A stretch of DNA of 64,000 nt from Clostridium sp. OS1-26 (GTDB taxonomy: Bacteria > Bacillota > Clostridia > Clostridiales > Clostridiaceae), in NCBI RefSeq assembly GCF_030915445.1, contig NZ_CP133264.1, positions 620,001 to 684,000 of the forward strand, read 5' to 3'. Within the stretch, counting starts at the first letter, position 1. Every line of letters starts with the position of its first letter. Below, piece by piece: positions 56,012-63,688 of the stretch. The translations under genes were made by a program, and so were the position numbers. The notes under the pieces are model-generated. The model had not been told where the DNA came from. It was given only the letters and a program-made list of their open reading frames with translations, and searched no databases.

Positions 56012-56040
56012 TTGCATTTACAATATATTTAACATATAAT
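56012..56040 (+). promoter_or_regulatory. Promoter of the SpeA-type decarboxylase gene
   Basis: TTGCAT (56012-56017), exactly 17 bases, TATAAT (56035-56040). Transcription should begin near 56047. Confidence 0.65.
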
Positions 56041-56069
56041 TATATTGGCTTAAATGAAAATGTAGGCTA

Positions 56070-56105
56070 GCCCTTGAAACATCTGAGTTCAAAGGGCATA
56101 TTTTT
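56070..56105 (+). promoter_or_regulatory. Terminator-like hairpin in the decarboxylase leader
   Basis: GCCCTTGAA (56070-56078) pairs with TTCAAAGGGC (56088-56097) with one bulged A, followed by ATATTTTT. As at speE, it lies between promoter and start codon, suggesting attenuation. Confidence 0.5.
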
Positions 56106-56128
56106 ATGAAAGAAGGTGCTTTATCAAG

Positions 56129-57589
56129 GTGTATAAGTTAGATCAAAATGAAACTCCTTTATTCGATGCATTAATGGAGTATGTAGATAGAGAAACCATC
56201 CCTTTCCACGTTCCTGGTCATAAGAAGGGAGTTGGTATGGATGAAGAATTTAAAAATTTTATTGGGGAAAACCCCTTCAAAATTGATGTTACAGTATTTA
56301 AGCTAGTTGACAGTCTTCATCATCCTACGGGTCCAATAAAGAAAGCTCAACAATTAGCTGCTGATGCATATGGTTCTGATGCTGCATTTTTTTCAATACA
56401 CGGTACATCTGGAGCAATACAGGCTATGATTATGTCTGTAGTTTCTGCTGGAGATAAAATAATAATTCCAAGAAATGTTCATAAATCTATTACTGCTGGA
56501 ATTATATTAAGTGGTGCTATCCCAATATATATGCAACCCGCATTAGATAAGAATGTTGGTATAGCTCATGGGGTAACCCCTGAAACCGTTGAAAAAACTT
56601 TAAAAGAAAATCCAGATGCAAAAGCGATATTAATTATAAATCCAACTTATTATGGAGTAGCAACAGACATAAAAAAAATAGCTGATATAGTTCACAGCTA
56701 TGATATTCCTCTAATTGTTGATGAGGCCCATGGACCACACCTTGGTTTTAATGATAAATTGCCAATGTCAGCAATGCAAGCTGGAGCTGATATTTGTTCC
56801 CAAAGCACTCATAAAATAATCGGTGCCTTAACTCAATGTTCATTATTGCAGGTTCGTTCTGAACGCATAGATATAAATAGAGTTCAGCAAGTTTTATCTT
56901 TGCTGCAAACAACATCTCCTTCATATATATTAATGGCTTCTTTAGATTGTGCAAGAAGACAAATTGCTCTACATGGCGAAGATCTTCTTAATTCCACTAT
57001 TGAGCTATGCAATTATGCTAGAGAGCAAATAAACAATATACCTGGTTTTTACTGCTTCGGTAAAGAAATTCTAGGTAATGAAGGAGTGTTTGCCCTCGAT
57101 CCTACAAAAATAACAATAACTTGTAGAGATCTAGGAATAACAGGTTATGACTTAGATATGATATTATCAAATAAATATCATATACAACTTGAGCTTTCTG
57201 ACCTATATAATGTATTGGCTGTAGGTTCCTTTGGTGATACTAAAAGCAGCATAGATACTTTATTAAAAGCTCTAAGAGAAATAAGCGATGAGTATTATGG
57301 AAAAGGAAATAAAAAATCAGATTTCATTGATATTCCTTCAATACCAACGCAAGTAAAAATACCAAGAGAAGCATTTAACAGTGTAAAAACTCCTGTTTTA
57401 CTAAAGGATAGTATTGGTATGGTAAGTGGAGAGTTTCTAATGGCTTATCCTCCTGGAATACCTATACTTTGTCCTGGAGAAGAAATTACTCAGGAAATAG
57501 TTGATTATGTTCAAACACTTAAAGAAACAGGGTTATATGTTCAAGGAACAGAAGATCCTGAAGTGGAATATATTAAAATTGTTAAGTAA
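56129..57589 (+). CDS. Arginine/lysine/ornithine decarboxylase, SpeA (short, Orn/Lys/Arg family I) type
   Basis: PLP enzyme of 486 residues in the Firmicute-type short branch of the Orn/Lys/Arg decarboxylases, which in Bacillus is the arginine decarboxylase SpeA. PLP site DEAHGPHLGF then SQSTHKIIGALTQCS with the lysine in STHK; HVPGHKKGVG near residue 28, FSIHGTSGAIQAMI near 88 and the C-terminal AYPPGIPILCPGE. Substrate is not certain from sequence. Start is GTG 56129 with AAGG about 13 bases upstream. With speE it would supply spermidine precursors, though no speB or speD is seen. Confidence 0.85.
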   Translation: MYKLDQNETPLFDALMEYVDRETIPFHVPGHKKGVGMDEEFKNFIGENPFKIDVTVFKLVDSLHHPTGPIKKAQQLAADAYGSDAAFFSIHGTSGAIQAMIMSVVSAGDKIIIPRNVHKSITAGIILSGAIPIYMQPALDKNVGIAHGVTPETVEKTLKENPDAKAILIINPTYYGVATDIKKIADIVHSYDIPLIVDEAHGPHLGFNDKLPMSAMQAGADICSQSTHKIIGALTQCSLLQVRSERIDINRVQQVLSLLQTTSPSYILMASLDCARRQIALHGEDLLNSTIELCNYAREQINNIPGFYCFGKEILGNEGVFALDPTKITITCRDLGITGYDLDMILSNKYHIQLELSDLYNVLAVGSFGDTKSSIDTLLKALREISDEYYGKGNKKSDFIDIPSIPTQVKIPREAFNSVKTPVLLKDSIGMVSGEFLMAYPPGIPILCPGEEITQEIVDYVQTLKETGLYVQGTEDPEVEYIKIVK

Positions 57590-57622
57590 TTAAGAACTAA
57601 AGATGAGAATACGCTCATTTAG

Positions 57623-57668
57623 AAATGGGGAAGAATTTGTTTTCATACAAATTCTTCCCCATTTTTTT
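57623..57668 (+). terminator. Terminator after the decarboxylase gene
   Basis: Very strong stem AAATGGGGAAGAATTTG/CAAATTCTTCCCCATTT with an eight-base loop, ending in ATTTTTTTAT. Confidence 0.93.
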
Positions 57669-57719
57669 ATCTGGTAGCTATCACCACGATATAACAGATT
57701 CTGAAGTTAAGAACTCTGT

Positions 57720-58295
57720 TTATACCTGCATTCCTTTTTGTAGAGCTTTCTTATTCAACTCCAATGCTTTTGGTGGAACTGTTGTTTCTAGAACACCATT
57801 CCAATCTATGTCTTCTAAATTGAGCGCTTTAATCAGTGCTCCAAGTAAAACTACATTTTGTGCTTTTATATTTCCAAGTTCCTCAGCTATTTTAGTTGCA
57901 TTAACTACTATTGTGTTTTTAACTGTTTGTCTTAGTTTTTCATTAACATTTTCAGGGTACTCTTCCTGTCCTATTAAAACAGGTACTGGATGTATTTCAT
58001 AATCATTTACTACTAAATATCCATCTTTCTTTAAATGGGAAATCCATCTTGCAGCCTCACTTTTTTCGAATGATACTATAACATCAGCATCTCCTTTTTC
58101 TATAAGTGGAGAATATACCTTTTTCCCAAATCTAACCTGAGTACTAACACTGCCTCCTCTTTGGGCCATTCCGTGAACCTCTGACATCTTTACATCATAC
58201 CCACTTTTTAACAAACCTTCAGTCAAAACCTTTGAAGCAAGTATAGTTCCTTGTCCTCCTACGCCTACGAATAATATGCTTTTAACATCACACAT
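57720..58295 (-). CDS. iorB: Indolepyruvate:ferredoxin oxidoreductase beta subunit
   Basis: Gamma-domain subunit of the aryl-2-keto-acid oxidoreductase. The 191-residue protein shows ILFVGVGGQGTILASKVLTEG at residues 7-27 (in part), MSEVHGMAQRGGSVSTQVRFG and the dinucleotide-type fold. Two bases separate it from iorA, so they are co-translated. The enzyme oxidises indolepyruvate, phenylpyruvate and similar acids to acyl-CoA with reduction of ferredoxin. Confidence 0.95.
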   Translation of the reverse strand: MCDVKSILFVGVGGQGTILASKVLTEGLLKSGYDVKMSEVHGMAQRGGSVSTQVRFGKKVYSPLIEKGDADVIVSFEKSEAARWISHLKKDGYLVVNDYEIHPVPVLIGQEEYPENVNEKLRQTVKNTIVVNATKIAEELGNIKAQNVVLLGALIKALNLEDIDWNGVLETTVPPKALELNKKALQKGMQV

Positions 58296-58297
58296 AT

Positions 58298-60058
58298 TTA
58301 CTCACCAACCTTTTCTATGGCATCGAATTTACATACTTGTTTACATAATTCACAGCCGTTACACATATTTTTATTAATACTTACAACATTATTTTTAAAT
58401 TCAAGTGCTGGACACCCTGTTTTTAAACAAGCCTTACACTTCTTGCAGTTTTCAGTTTGTATATTGCAGTGCATGTTAGCTCTTCTCTTTATTACGTCCT
58501 TCTTTAAAGCACAAGGCTGTTTTGTTATTATTACAAATGGTTCAGTGCTATCGTGTGCAGCTTTTACCGCTTCTTCTGTAGCTTTCAAATTATAAGGGTC
58601 TACAACTCTTAGATTTTCTTCCTTAATTCCAAGTGAAAGCACTACCTTTTCAATATCAACAATTGGAGCTGCCTTACCTTGAAGGGTTTTACCAGTACCT
58701 GGATTTTCTTGATGTCCAGTCATTGCTGTAATACTATTATCTAATATACAAGTAACAATAGGTGTACTGTTATATATAGAATTAATAAGTCCTGTAATTC
58801 CTGAATGGAAGAAAGTTGAGTCTCCTATAAAGGCAAAAACCTTATTATTTCTTCCTGCTATTTGATTTGCTTTTTCTAAACCAATACCAGATGAAACAGA
58901 TGCACCCATACATACGCAAATATCTGTAACATTAAGCGGTGCAACTAACCCTAATGTATAACATCCTATATCTCCTGATGCTATAACATCTTTGTATTTA
59001 GATACAGCATAAAATATTCCTCTATGTGGACATCCAGGGCATAATACTGGCGGTCTTGATGGTGCTTGAATATCAGTTTTATAGCTTTCTACCTTGCTTT
59101 CTCCAAGCATAGCTTTTCTTATGATATCTGAGCTTAATTCTCCACAAATAGGAATAATTTCTTTTCCAGTACACTGTATTCCCATAACCTTAATTGCATT
59201 TTCAATATATGGTTCATTTTCTTCTACTACATATAGCTTGTCAACTTTTGAAGCAAATTCTTTGATTAGTTTATCTGGCAATGGATAACTCATACCTATT
59301 TTTAATATAGAAGCCTTATCACCAAGCACCTCTTTTACATATTGGTATGAAATTCCACTAGTAACAACTCCTATTTTAGAATCTGCCATCTCTATTTTAT
59401 TTAGGCCACAGCTATTTGAGTACTCCTGTAGTTTTTTAAGTCTTTCTTCAACTTCATAATGTTTTTTTCTAGAATGTGCTGGTATCATAACATACTTTTG
59501 AATATTTTTTTCGTAAGGTTTTACTCCTACTTCTTCTCTTTCTCCAAGTTCTACTACACTTTTAGAGTGAGATACCCTTGTTGTAGTTCTAAAAAGAACT
59601 ACAGTATCAAATTGTTCACTTATTTTAAAAGCTTCCTTCATAAAATCTTTGCATTCCTGTGAATCAGATGGTTCAACCATAGCAATTTTTGCATGTGGTG
59701 CAAAAAGTCTATTATCCTGTTCATTCTGAGATGAATGCATACCTGGATCATCTGCACTAACTACAACAAATCCTCCGTTAACTCCCTCATATGCGATAGT
59801 GAAAAGTGGGTCTGCAGCTACATTTAGCCCAACATGCTTCATTGTAGTCATACTTCTTGCTCCACCTATAGCTGCACCAGCTGCAACTTCTAAGCCAACC
59901 TTCTCATTTGGAGCCCATTCAGCATATATTCCATCATAGGTAGAAAGATTTTCTAATATTTCTGTACTTGGTGTTCCTGGATAAGCTGAAGCAACAGTAC
60001 ATCCAGCTTCATAAGCACCTCTTGCTATAGCTTCGTTACCTGTCATAATTACTTTCAT
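58298..60058 (-). CDS. iorA: Indolepyruvate:ferredoxin oxidoreductase alpha subunit
   Basis: Thiamin-pyrophosphate catalytic subunit of 586 residues. N-terminal pyrimidine-binding domain (GNEAIARGAYEAGCTVASAYPGTPSTEI in part), PP domain with CPGCPHRGIF, GDIGCYTLG and GDSTFFHSGITGLINSIYN, then two [4Fe-4S] ferredoxin motifs at the end (CKKCKACLKTGCP and CNGCELCKQVCKF). Used in aromatic amino-acid fermentation. The next gene upstream on this strand is ptb, separated by a family C element. Confidence 0.96.
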   Translation of the reverse strand: MKVIMTGNEAIARGAYEAGCTVASAYPGTPSTEILENLSTYDGIYAEWAPNEKVGLEVAAGAAIGGARSMTTMKHVGLNVAADPLFTIAYEGVNGGFVVVSADDPGMHSSQNEQDNRLFAPHAKIAMVEPSDSQECKDFMKEAFKISEQFDTVVLFRTTTRVSHSKSVVELGEREEVGVKPYEKNIQKYVMIPAHSRKKHYEVEERLKKLQEYSNSCGLNKIEMADSKIGVVTSGISYQYVKEVLGDKASILKIGMSYPLPDKLIKEFASKVDKLYVVEENEPYIENAIKVMGIQCTGKEIIPICGELSSDIIRKAMLGESKVESYKTDIQAPSRPPVLCPGCPHRGIFYAVSKYKDVIASGDIGCYTLGLVAPLNVTDICVCMGASVSSGIGLEKANQIAGRNNKVFAFIGDSTFFHSGITGLINSIYNSTPIVTCILDNSITAMTGHQENPGTGKTLQGKAAPIVDIEKVVLSLGIKEENLRVVDPYNLKATEEAVKAAHDSTEPFVIITKQPCALKKDVIKRRANMHCNIQTENCKKCKACLKTGCPALEFKNNVVSINKNMCNGCELCKQVCKFDAIEKVGE

Positions 60059-60108
60059 AATTTATAATACCCCCATCCTATCTAATTATAAAATTTTATA
60101 AGCTTAAT

Positions 60109-60370
60109 TATAGGGAAATTAACTAGAAAGTTAACTTATACAGAGGGATATGTTTCCAAAGCTGAAGTAGATTTAAAAACTTTGTGCCAGTCTTAGTGAA
60201 GGGTTTTAAGAGAACCTTAGAACTTTAGAGTTGTTTGAGCATAGCGAGTTCTCGAAAGTTCTTAGGTTGTCTTGAAACACAAGCTTTAGACTGGCTAAAA
60301 GTTTTTAACGTGCTAAAGCTTGGAAACATATCCCGGCGTATAAGTTAACTTTCGGCCTAGAAACCCTATA
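60109..60370. repeat. Family C long hairpin element, copy 1
   Basis: Core 60126-60353 (228 bases): ends GAAAGTTAACTTATAC/GTATAAGTTAACTTTC, then GGGATATGTTTCC/GGAAACATATCCC, CCAGTCT/AGACTGG and an inner stem CCTTAGAACTTT/AAAGTTCTTAGG around the loop GTTTGAGCATAGCGAGTT. Outer TATAGGG/CCCTATA adds seven pairs. It begins 16 bases after the ptb stop on the minus strand and fills most of the 328-base gap to iorA. It has no coding capacity. Confidence 0.85.
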
Positions 60371-60386
60371 AACGATTTCAAGTATA

Positions 60387-61283
60387 TTATGAAATTACTG
60401 ATCCAAGTGCTATTGAATAAAGTTTAGATTCAGCGCTATCGGCTCTCGATACTAGAACTACAGGACACTTAGCTCCCATAATAACTCCTGCACTTTGAGC
60501 ATTAGCAAAGTATGTCATTGATTTTCCAAGAAAATTACCTGATTCTATATTTGGAACTAAAAGTATATCTGCATCCCCTGCCACATCACTAACAATTCCT
60601 TTATGTTCAGCTGCTATCTTAGATATAGCATTGTCTAAGCCTAAAGGACCATCAATTATACATCCCTTGATCTGCCCTCTCTTATTCATTTGGCTAAGTA
60701 CAGATGCATCTAAAGTTGCTTGCATTCCAGGGTTTACTACTTCAACTGCACAAATTGGTGCTATTTTAGGCATGTCTAATTCTAATTTATGTGCTACCCT
60801 AACAGCATTATTTATGATTCCTATTTTATCTTCTAAAGTAGGATATGGAACCATGCCTCCATCAGTTAAAAATATAAGTTTATGATATGTAGGAACTTCG
60901 TAAACCATAACATGTGAAAGTAATCCCTTTCCTCTTAACCCTGCTTCTTTATTTAAGACAGCTCTTAATAGATCTGCAGTACCAAGTAATCCTTTCATGA
61001 TGTAGTGTGCTTGTCCATTAGATACAAATTCAACAGCCTTTGCTGCTGCTTTTAATATGTTTTTTTCATCTACTATTTTTATATTATCTAAGGATAATCC
61101 ATTTTCTTCAGCTATGCTTTTTATTTTATCTTCATCACCAACTAAAATTGCATCTACGATTCCAAGCTTAACAGCCTCAGTTACTGCACTTAAAACCTCT
61201 TTATCATGTGCTGCCGCCACTGATAAAGTCTTTTTTTCTTTTGATTTGGCTAAACTTAAAATTTCATCTAACTTTTTTACCAT
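60387..61283 (-). CDS. ptb: Phosphate butyryltransferase-type acyltransferase
   Basis: Exchanges CoA for phosphate on an acyl-CoA. The 298-residue protein shows SVAAAHDKEVLSAVTEAVKLG, AILVGDEDKIKSIAEE, MKGLLGTADLLRAVLNKEAGLR and the ANAQSAGVIMGAKCPVVLVSRAD end typical of Ptb. No butyrate kinase gene is adjacent. Placed next to iorA-iorB, it could release energy from aryl- or branched acyl-CoA made by IorAB as an acyl phosphate; this is inference. AAGGAGG precedes ATG 61283. Confidence 0.88.
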   Translation of the reverse strand: MVKKLDEILSLAKSKEKKTLSVAAAHDKEVLSAVTEAVKLGIVDAILVGDEDKIKSIAEENGLSLDNIKIVDEKNILKAAAKAVEFVSNGQAHYIMKGLLGTADLLRAVLNKEAGLRGKGLLSHVMVYEVPTYHKLIFLTDGGMVPYPTLEDKIGIINNAVRVAHKLELDMPKIAPICAVEVVNPGMQATLDASVLSQMNKRGQIKGCIIDGPLGLDNAISKIAAEHKGIVSDVAGDADILLVPNIESGNFLGKSMTYFANAQSAGVIMGAKCPVVLVSRADSAESKLYSIALGSVIS

Positions 61284-61445
61284 GATTATTTCCTCCTTAT
61301 TATATTAATAAGTATCGTAAGTCAAATATTTATAATAACTAATTTTCTAAATATTTGCACTTAATAATAATTATAGCATCAGATTATGGCATTTACAATG
61401 CACAGTTATACTGCTAATGAATTTAAAGCTTTATAAAATAAGATA

Positions 61446-61474
61446 AGTGATAAATTCAAAAGGAATTTATCACT
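61446..61474 (-). terminator. Terminator-like hairpin after the FMN dehydrogenase gene
   Basis: Twelve-pair stem AGTGATAAATTC/GAATTTATCACT with a five-base loop, 20 bases beyond the stop. On the minus strand TATCTTATTTTA follows. Confidence 0.65.
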
Positions 61475-61494
61475 CATTAGATATTCTTTACTAT

Positions 61495-62508
61495 TTAGTA
61501 TATAATTCTATCAGTAACATCTTTTACTGTTTTACAACCTGTTAATACCATAGCTGATTTTAATTCGCTTTTTAAAGTATCTACATAAAGCTTAACGCCT
61601 TCTCGTTGTGCACCAAAAGAAGCCGTTACAAAAGGCCTTCCAATAAGTACAGCATCAGCTCCTAATGCTATCATTTTAAGAACGTCTACACCATTTCTTA
61701 CTCCACCATCTGCAAGTATTGTAACCTTACCTTTAACAGCCTGTGCTATTTCAGGAAGTACATCTGCAACTCCAGGAGTTTGGTCTAATACTCTTCCCCC
61801 ATGGTTAGAAACTACTATTGCATCAACACCAGCCTTAACAGCAAGTTCCGCTTCATCTGCTGTCATTACTCCTTTTAATATAAATGGTAATTTTGTACTA
61901 TTTACAATTTCTTTAATATCTTCTACAGTTTTAGGACCAACTGGTTTCCCATGAAGCGCTAAAGTTATAAGACCTGCAGCGTCTATATCCATTCCAACAG
62001 CAAAAGCTCCTGCTTCCTCAGCAAGCTTAATTTTCTTTATTACATTACTATTTTCCCAAGGCTTTATTATGGCAATTCCTTCTCCATTAAATTTCTTCAA
62101 TTGTTCTAAATTTGTTATTAAGAATGAGTCTACAGCAGTATCTCCTACCATAGGATAAACACCTGAGTCCAAGCATCCACCTATCACCCATGAAATATAT
62201 TCTTCTTCTGTAAACTTGCCGCCCATATTTAATGTAGTACCAGATACAGGGGCAGCAAATACTGGAACATCCATCTTCTTTCCAAACAGTTCAATTGAAG
62301 TATCAGGGTCTTTAGCATCATGTATTACTCTCATATTTAATTTGTATGAATCTAAAGCTTCTACGTTAGCTAAGAATGCATCGCCAGTTCCTTTTCCACC
62401 CATCCCTGGTACTTCTCCAGCACAGGCTTTACCATTGCACACTGGGCAAACTCTGCAGCTTCCATTTAGATTTTCACGAGCGCTTTTTAATAATTCTTTG
62501 TAGTTCAT
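61495..62508 (-). CDS. FMN-dependent alpha-hydroxy-acid dehydrogenase with cysteine-rich N-terminus
   Basis: A 337-residue TIM-barrel protein of the lactate oxidase/glycolate oxidase family: VFAAPVSGTTLNMGG, IIKPWENSNVIKKIKLAEE, PFILKGVMTADEAELAVKAG, the active-site VVSNHGGRVLDQTPG and VTILADGGVRNGVDVLKMIALGADAVLIGRP (in part). The N-terminus carries CRVCPVCNGKAC (Cys18, 21, 24, 29), absent from oxygen-using lactate oxidases. In an anaerobe I infer electron transfer to another acceptor, perhaps through an iron-sulfur or metal site. Substrate unknown. Confidence 0.87.
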   Translation of the reverse strand: MNYKELLKSARENLNGSCRVCPVCNGKACAGEVPGMGGKGTGDAFLANVEALDSYKLNMRVIHDAKDPDTSIELFGKKMDVPVFAAPVSGTTLNMGGKFTEEEYISWVIGGCLDSGVYPMVGDTAVDSFLITNLEQLKKFNGEGIAIIKPWENSNVIKKIKLAEEAGAFAVGMDIDAAGLITLALHGKPVGPKTVEDIKEIVNSTKLPFILKGVMTADEAELAVKAGVDAIVVSNHGGRVLDQTPGVADVLPEIAQAVKGKVTILADGGVRNGVDVLKMIALGADAVLIGRPFVTASFGAQREGVKLYVDTLKSELKSAMVLTGCKTVKDVTDRIIY

Positions 62509-62549
62509 TAATATCTCCCCCTTCTTTTGACCTACCTAAACATCCTTTG

Positions 62550-62580
62550 GGGTTAAATGCCCAAATAGCATTTAACGGTT
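62550..62580. repeat. Family B short hairpin upstream of the FMN dehydrogenase gene
   Basis: GTTAAATGC, loop CCAAATA, GCATTTAAC. It lies 42 bases upstream of the gene start in the 421-base gap 62509-62929; that gap otherwise holds a family A copy and A/T-rich sequence with a small TCTCAA/TTGAGA stem near 62889-62907. Confidence 0.55.
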
Positions 62581-62628
62581 ACCCTGCCTTAGATCGAAGA
62601 CAATACCTCATCTGATGTATATTCTATT

Positions 62629-62807
62629 TAATGAAACTCCTCTTCGCAAACTCTAAGAAGCAAGCGATTTATACAAAATCATCACTCTGTGTAAGCGATC
62701 ATCTCAAAATCAACACTCTGTGTAAGTGACTATCACCAAATCAAAGATTTGGGATATCTACTTAAGATTTTGGATGTCTGCTTAAGATTTTGATTCTCTG
62801 CTTATGT
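62629..62807 (+). repeat. Family A interspersed mosaic repeat, copy 6
   Basis: Starts AATGAAACTCCTCTTCG with a divergent first unit, then two AACACTCTGTGTAAG-type units (the first as CATCACTCTGTGTAAGCGAT), CAAATCAAAGATTTG, and two extra AAGATTTTGGAT-type half units ending CTGCTTATGTAA. The middle is nearly identical to copies 2 and 5. Confidence 0.87.
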
Positions 62808-62929
62808 AAAAATTACTGATAGGCCATCGTTCCTTTAAAGTATTAAATTATTTAGGTTCACAATTTAATTATAGTTTATTAGTTTTAAATCTCAACTATT
62901 ATTTTGAGAATTAAAGAATCTTTAATTTA

Positions 62930-63400
62930 TTATTTATTTTCTATACCTATATTATCAATGTCATCTTCTTCAGTATAAACCTTAATTCCATTTCTTTTTA
63001 AAAGTTCAGCAGTGACCCCATTCCCATCAATCTTACTTCCTGTAAATGTTCCATCATAAATTTTACCAAATCCACAGGAAGGACTTCTAGCCTTTAGTAT
63101 GGCTACCTTTGCATCACATTCTTTTGCTATTTTAAGAGTTTCATATGCTCCTCTTATAAATTCTTCTGTAGCATCATCACCTTCTGGTCCTAAAATTCTA
63201 GCCTTTCCATCTAATATATCGGCACCTGTTCCTTTAAATATCTCGTGTGCAGCTCTAGGTGTACTTTGCCCTCCTAGTTGTTCTGGGCAAACTGGTATAG
63301 CTTTACCCTCTCTCAAAAGCTTTAGCACTCTTTCATCCAGGTTATTTCCACCATTATACTTAGTATTAATTCCACATAAACAAGCACTTACTATAATCAT
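62930..63400 (-). CDS. DUF523 family protein
   Basis: A 156-residue protein of the DUF523 family: VSACLCGINTKYNGGNN at the start, VCPEQLGGQSTPR and ILKARSPSCGFGKIYDGTF with conserved cysteines that may bind a metal or cluster. Function is unknown; some relatives are fused to DUF1722, and a role in thiouracil desulfidation has been described for one subgroup. AGGGG precedes ATG 63400. It stands between mutS2 and the FMN dehydrogenase gene. Confidence 0.85.
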   Translation of the reverse strand: MIIVSACLCGINTKYNGGNNLDERVLKLLREGKAIPVCPEQLGGQSTPRAAHEIFKGTGADILDGKARILGPEGDDATEEFIRGAYETLKIAKECDAKVAILKARSPSCGFGKIYDGTFTGSKIDGNGVTAELLKRNGIKVYTEEDDIDNIGIENK

Positions 63401-63447
63401 TAAATCACCCCTAATTATATAAACTAAGTTCTAGAGCTAACCACCTT

Positions 63448-63675
63448 GAAAGTTAACTTATACAGAGGGATATGTTTCCAAAGCTGAGTGTGCATTTAAA
63501 AACTTTGTGTCAGTCTTAGCGAAGGGTTTTAAGACAATCTTAGAACTTAGATACTGTTTGAGCAGAGCGAGTTTATCTAAGTTCTTAGGTCGTCTAAAAC
63601 ACAAGCTTTAGACTGACTAAAAGTTTTTACCGTACCAAAGCTTGGAAACATAGACCGTCGTATAAGTTAACTTTC
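63448..63675. repeat. Family C long hairpin element, copy 2
   Basis: 228 bases, the same length as the core of copy 1 and matching it along its whole length. Ends GAAAGTTAACTTATAC/GTATAAGTTAACTTTC; TCAGTCT/AGACTGA replaces CCAGTCT/AGACTGG of copy 1; the inner stem is CTTAGAACTTAGATA/TATCTAAGTTCTTAG around GTTTGAGCAGAGCGAGTT. It begins 13 bases after the mutS2 stop on the minus strand and fills most of the 288-base gap to the DUF523 gene. Confidence 0.85.
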
Positions 63676-63688
63676 GGTACTACATCTT

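Noticed and set aside
56041-56128. Known riboswitch in the decarboxylase leader
   Set aside because: Only one short hairpin with a T run is visible; no conserved core of SAM, lysine, purine or preQ1 classes could be found.
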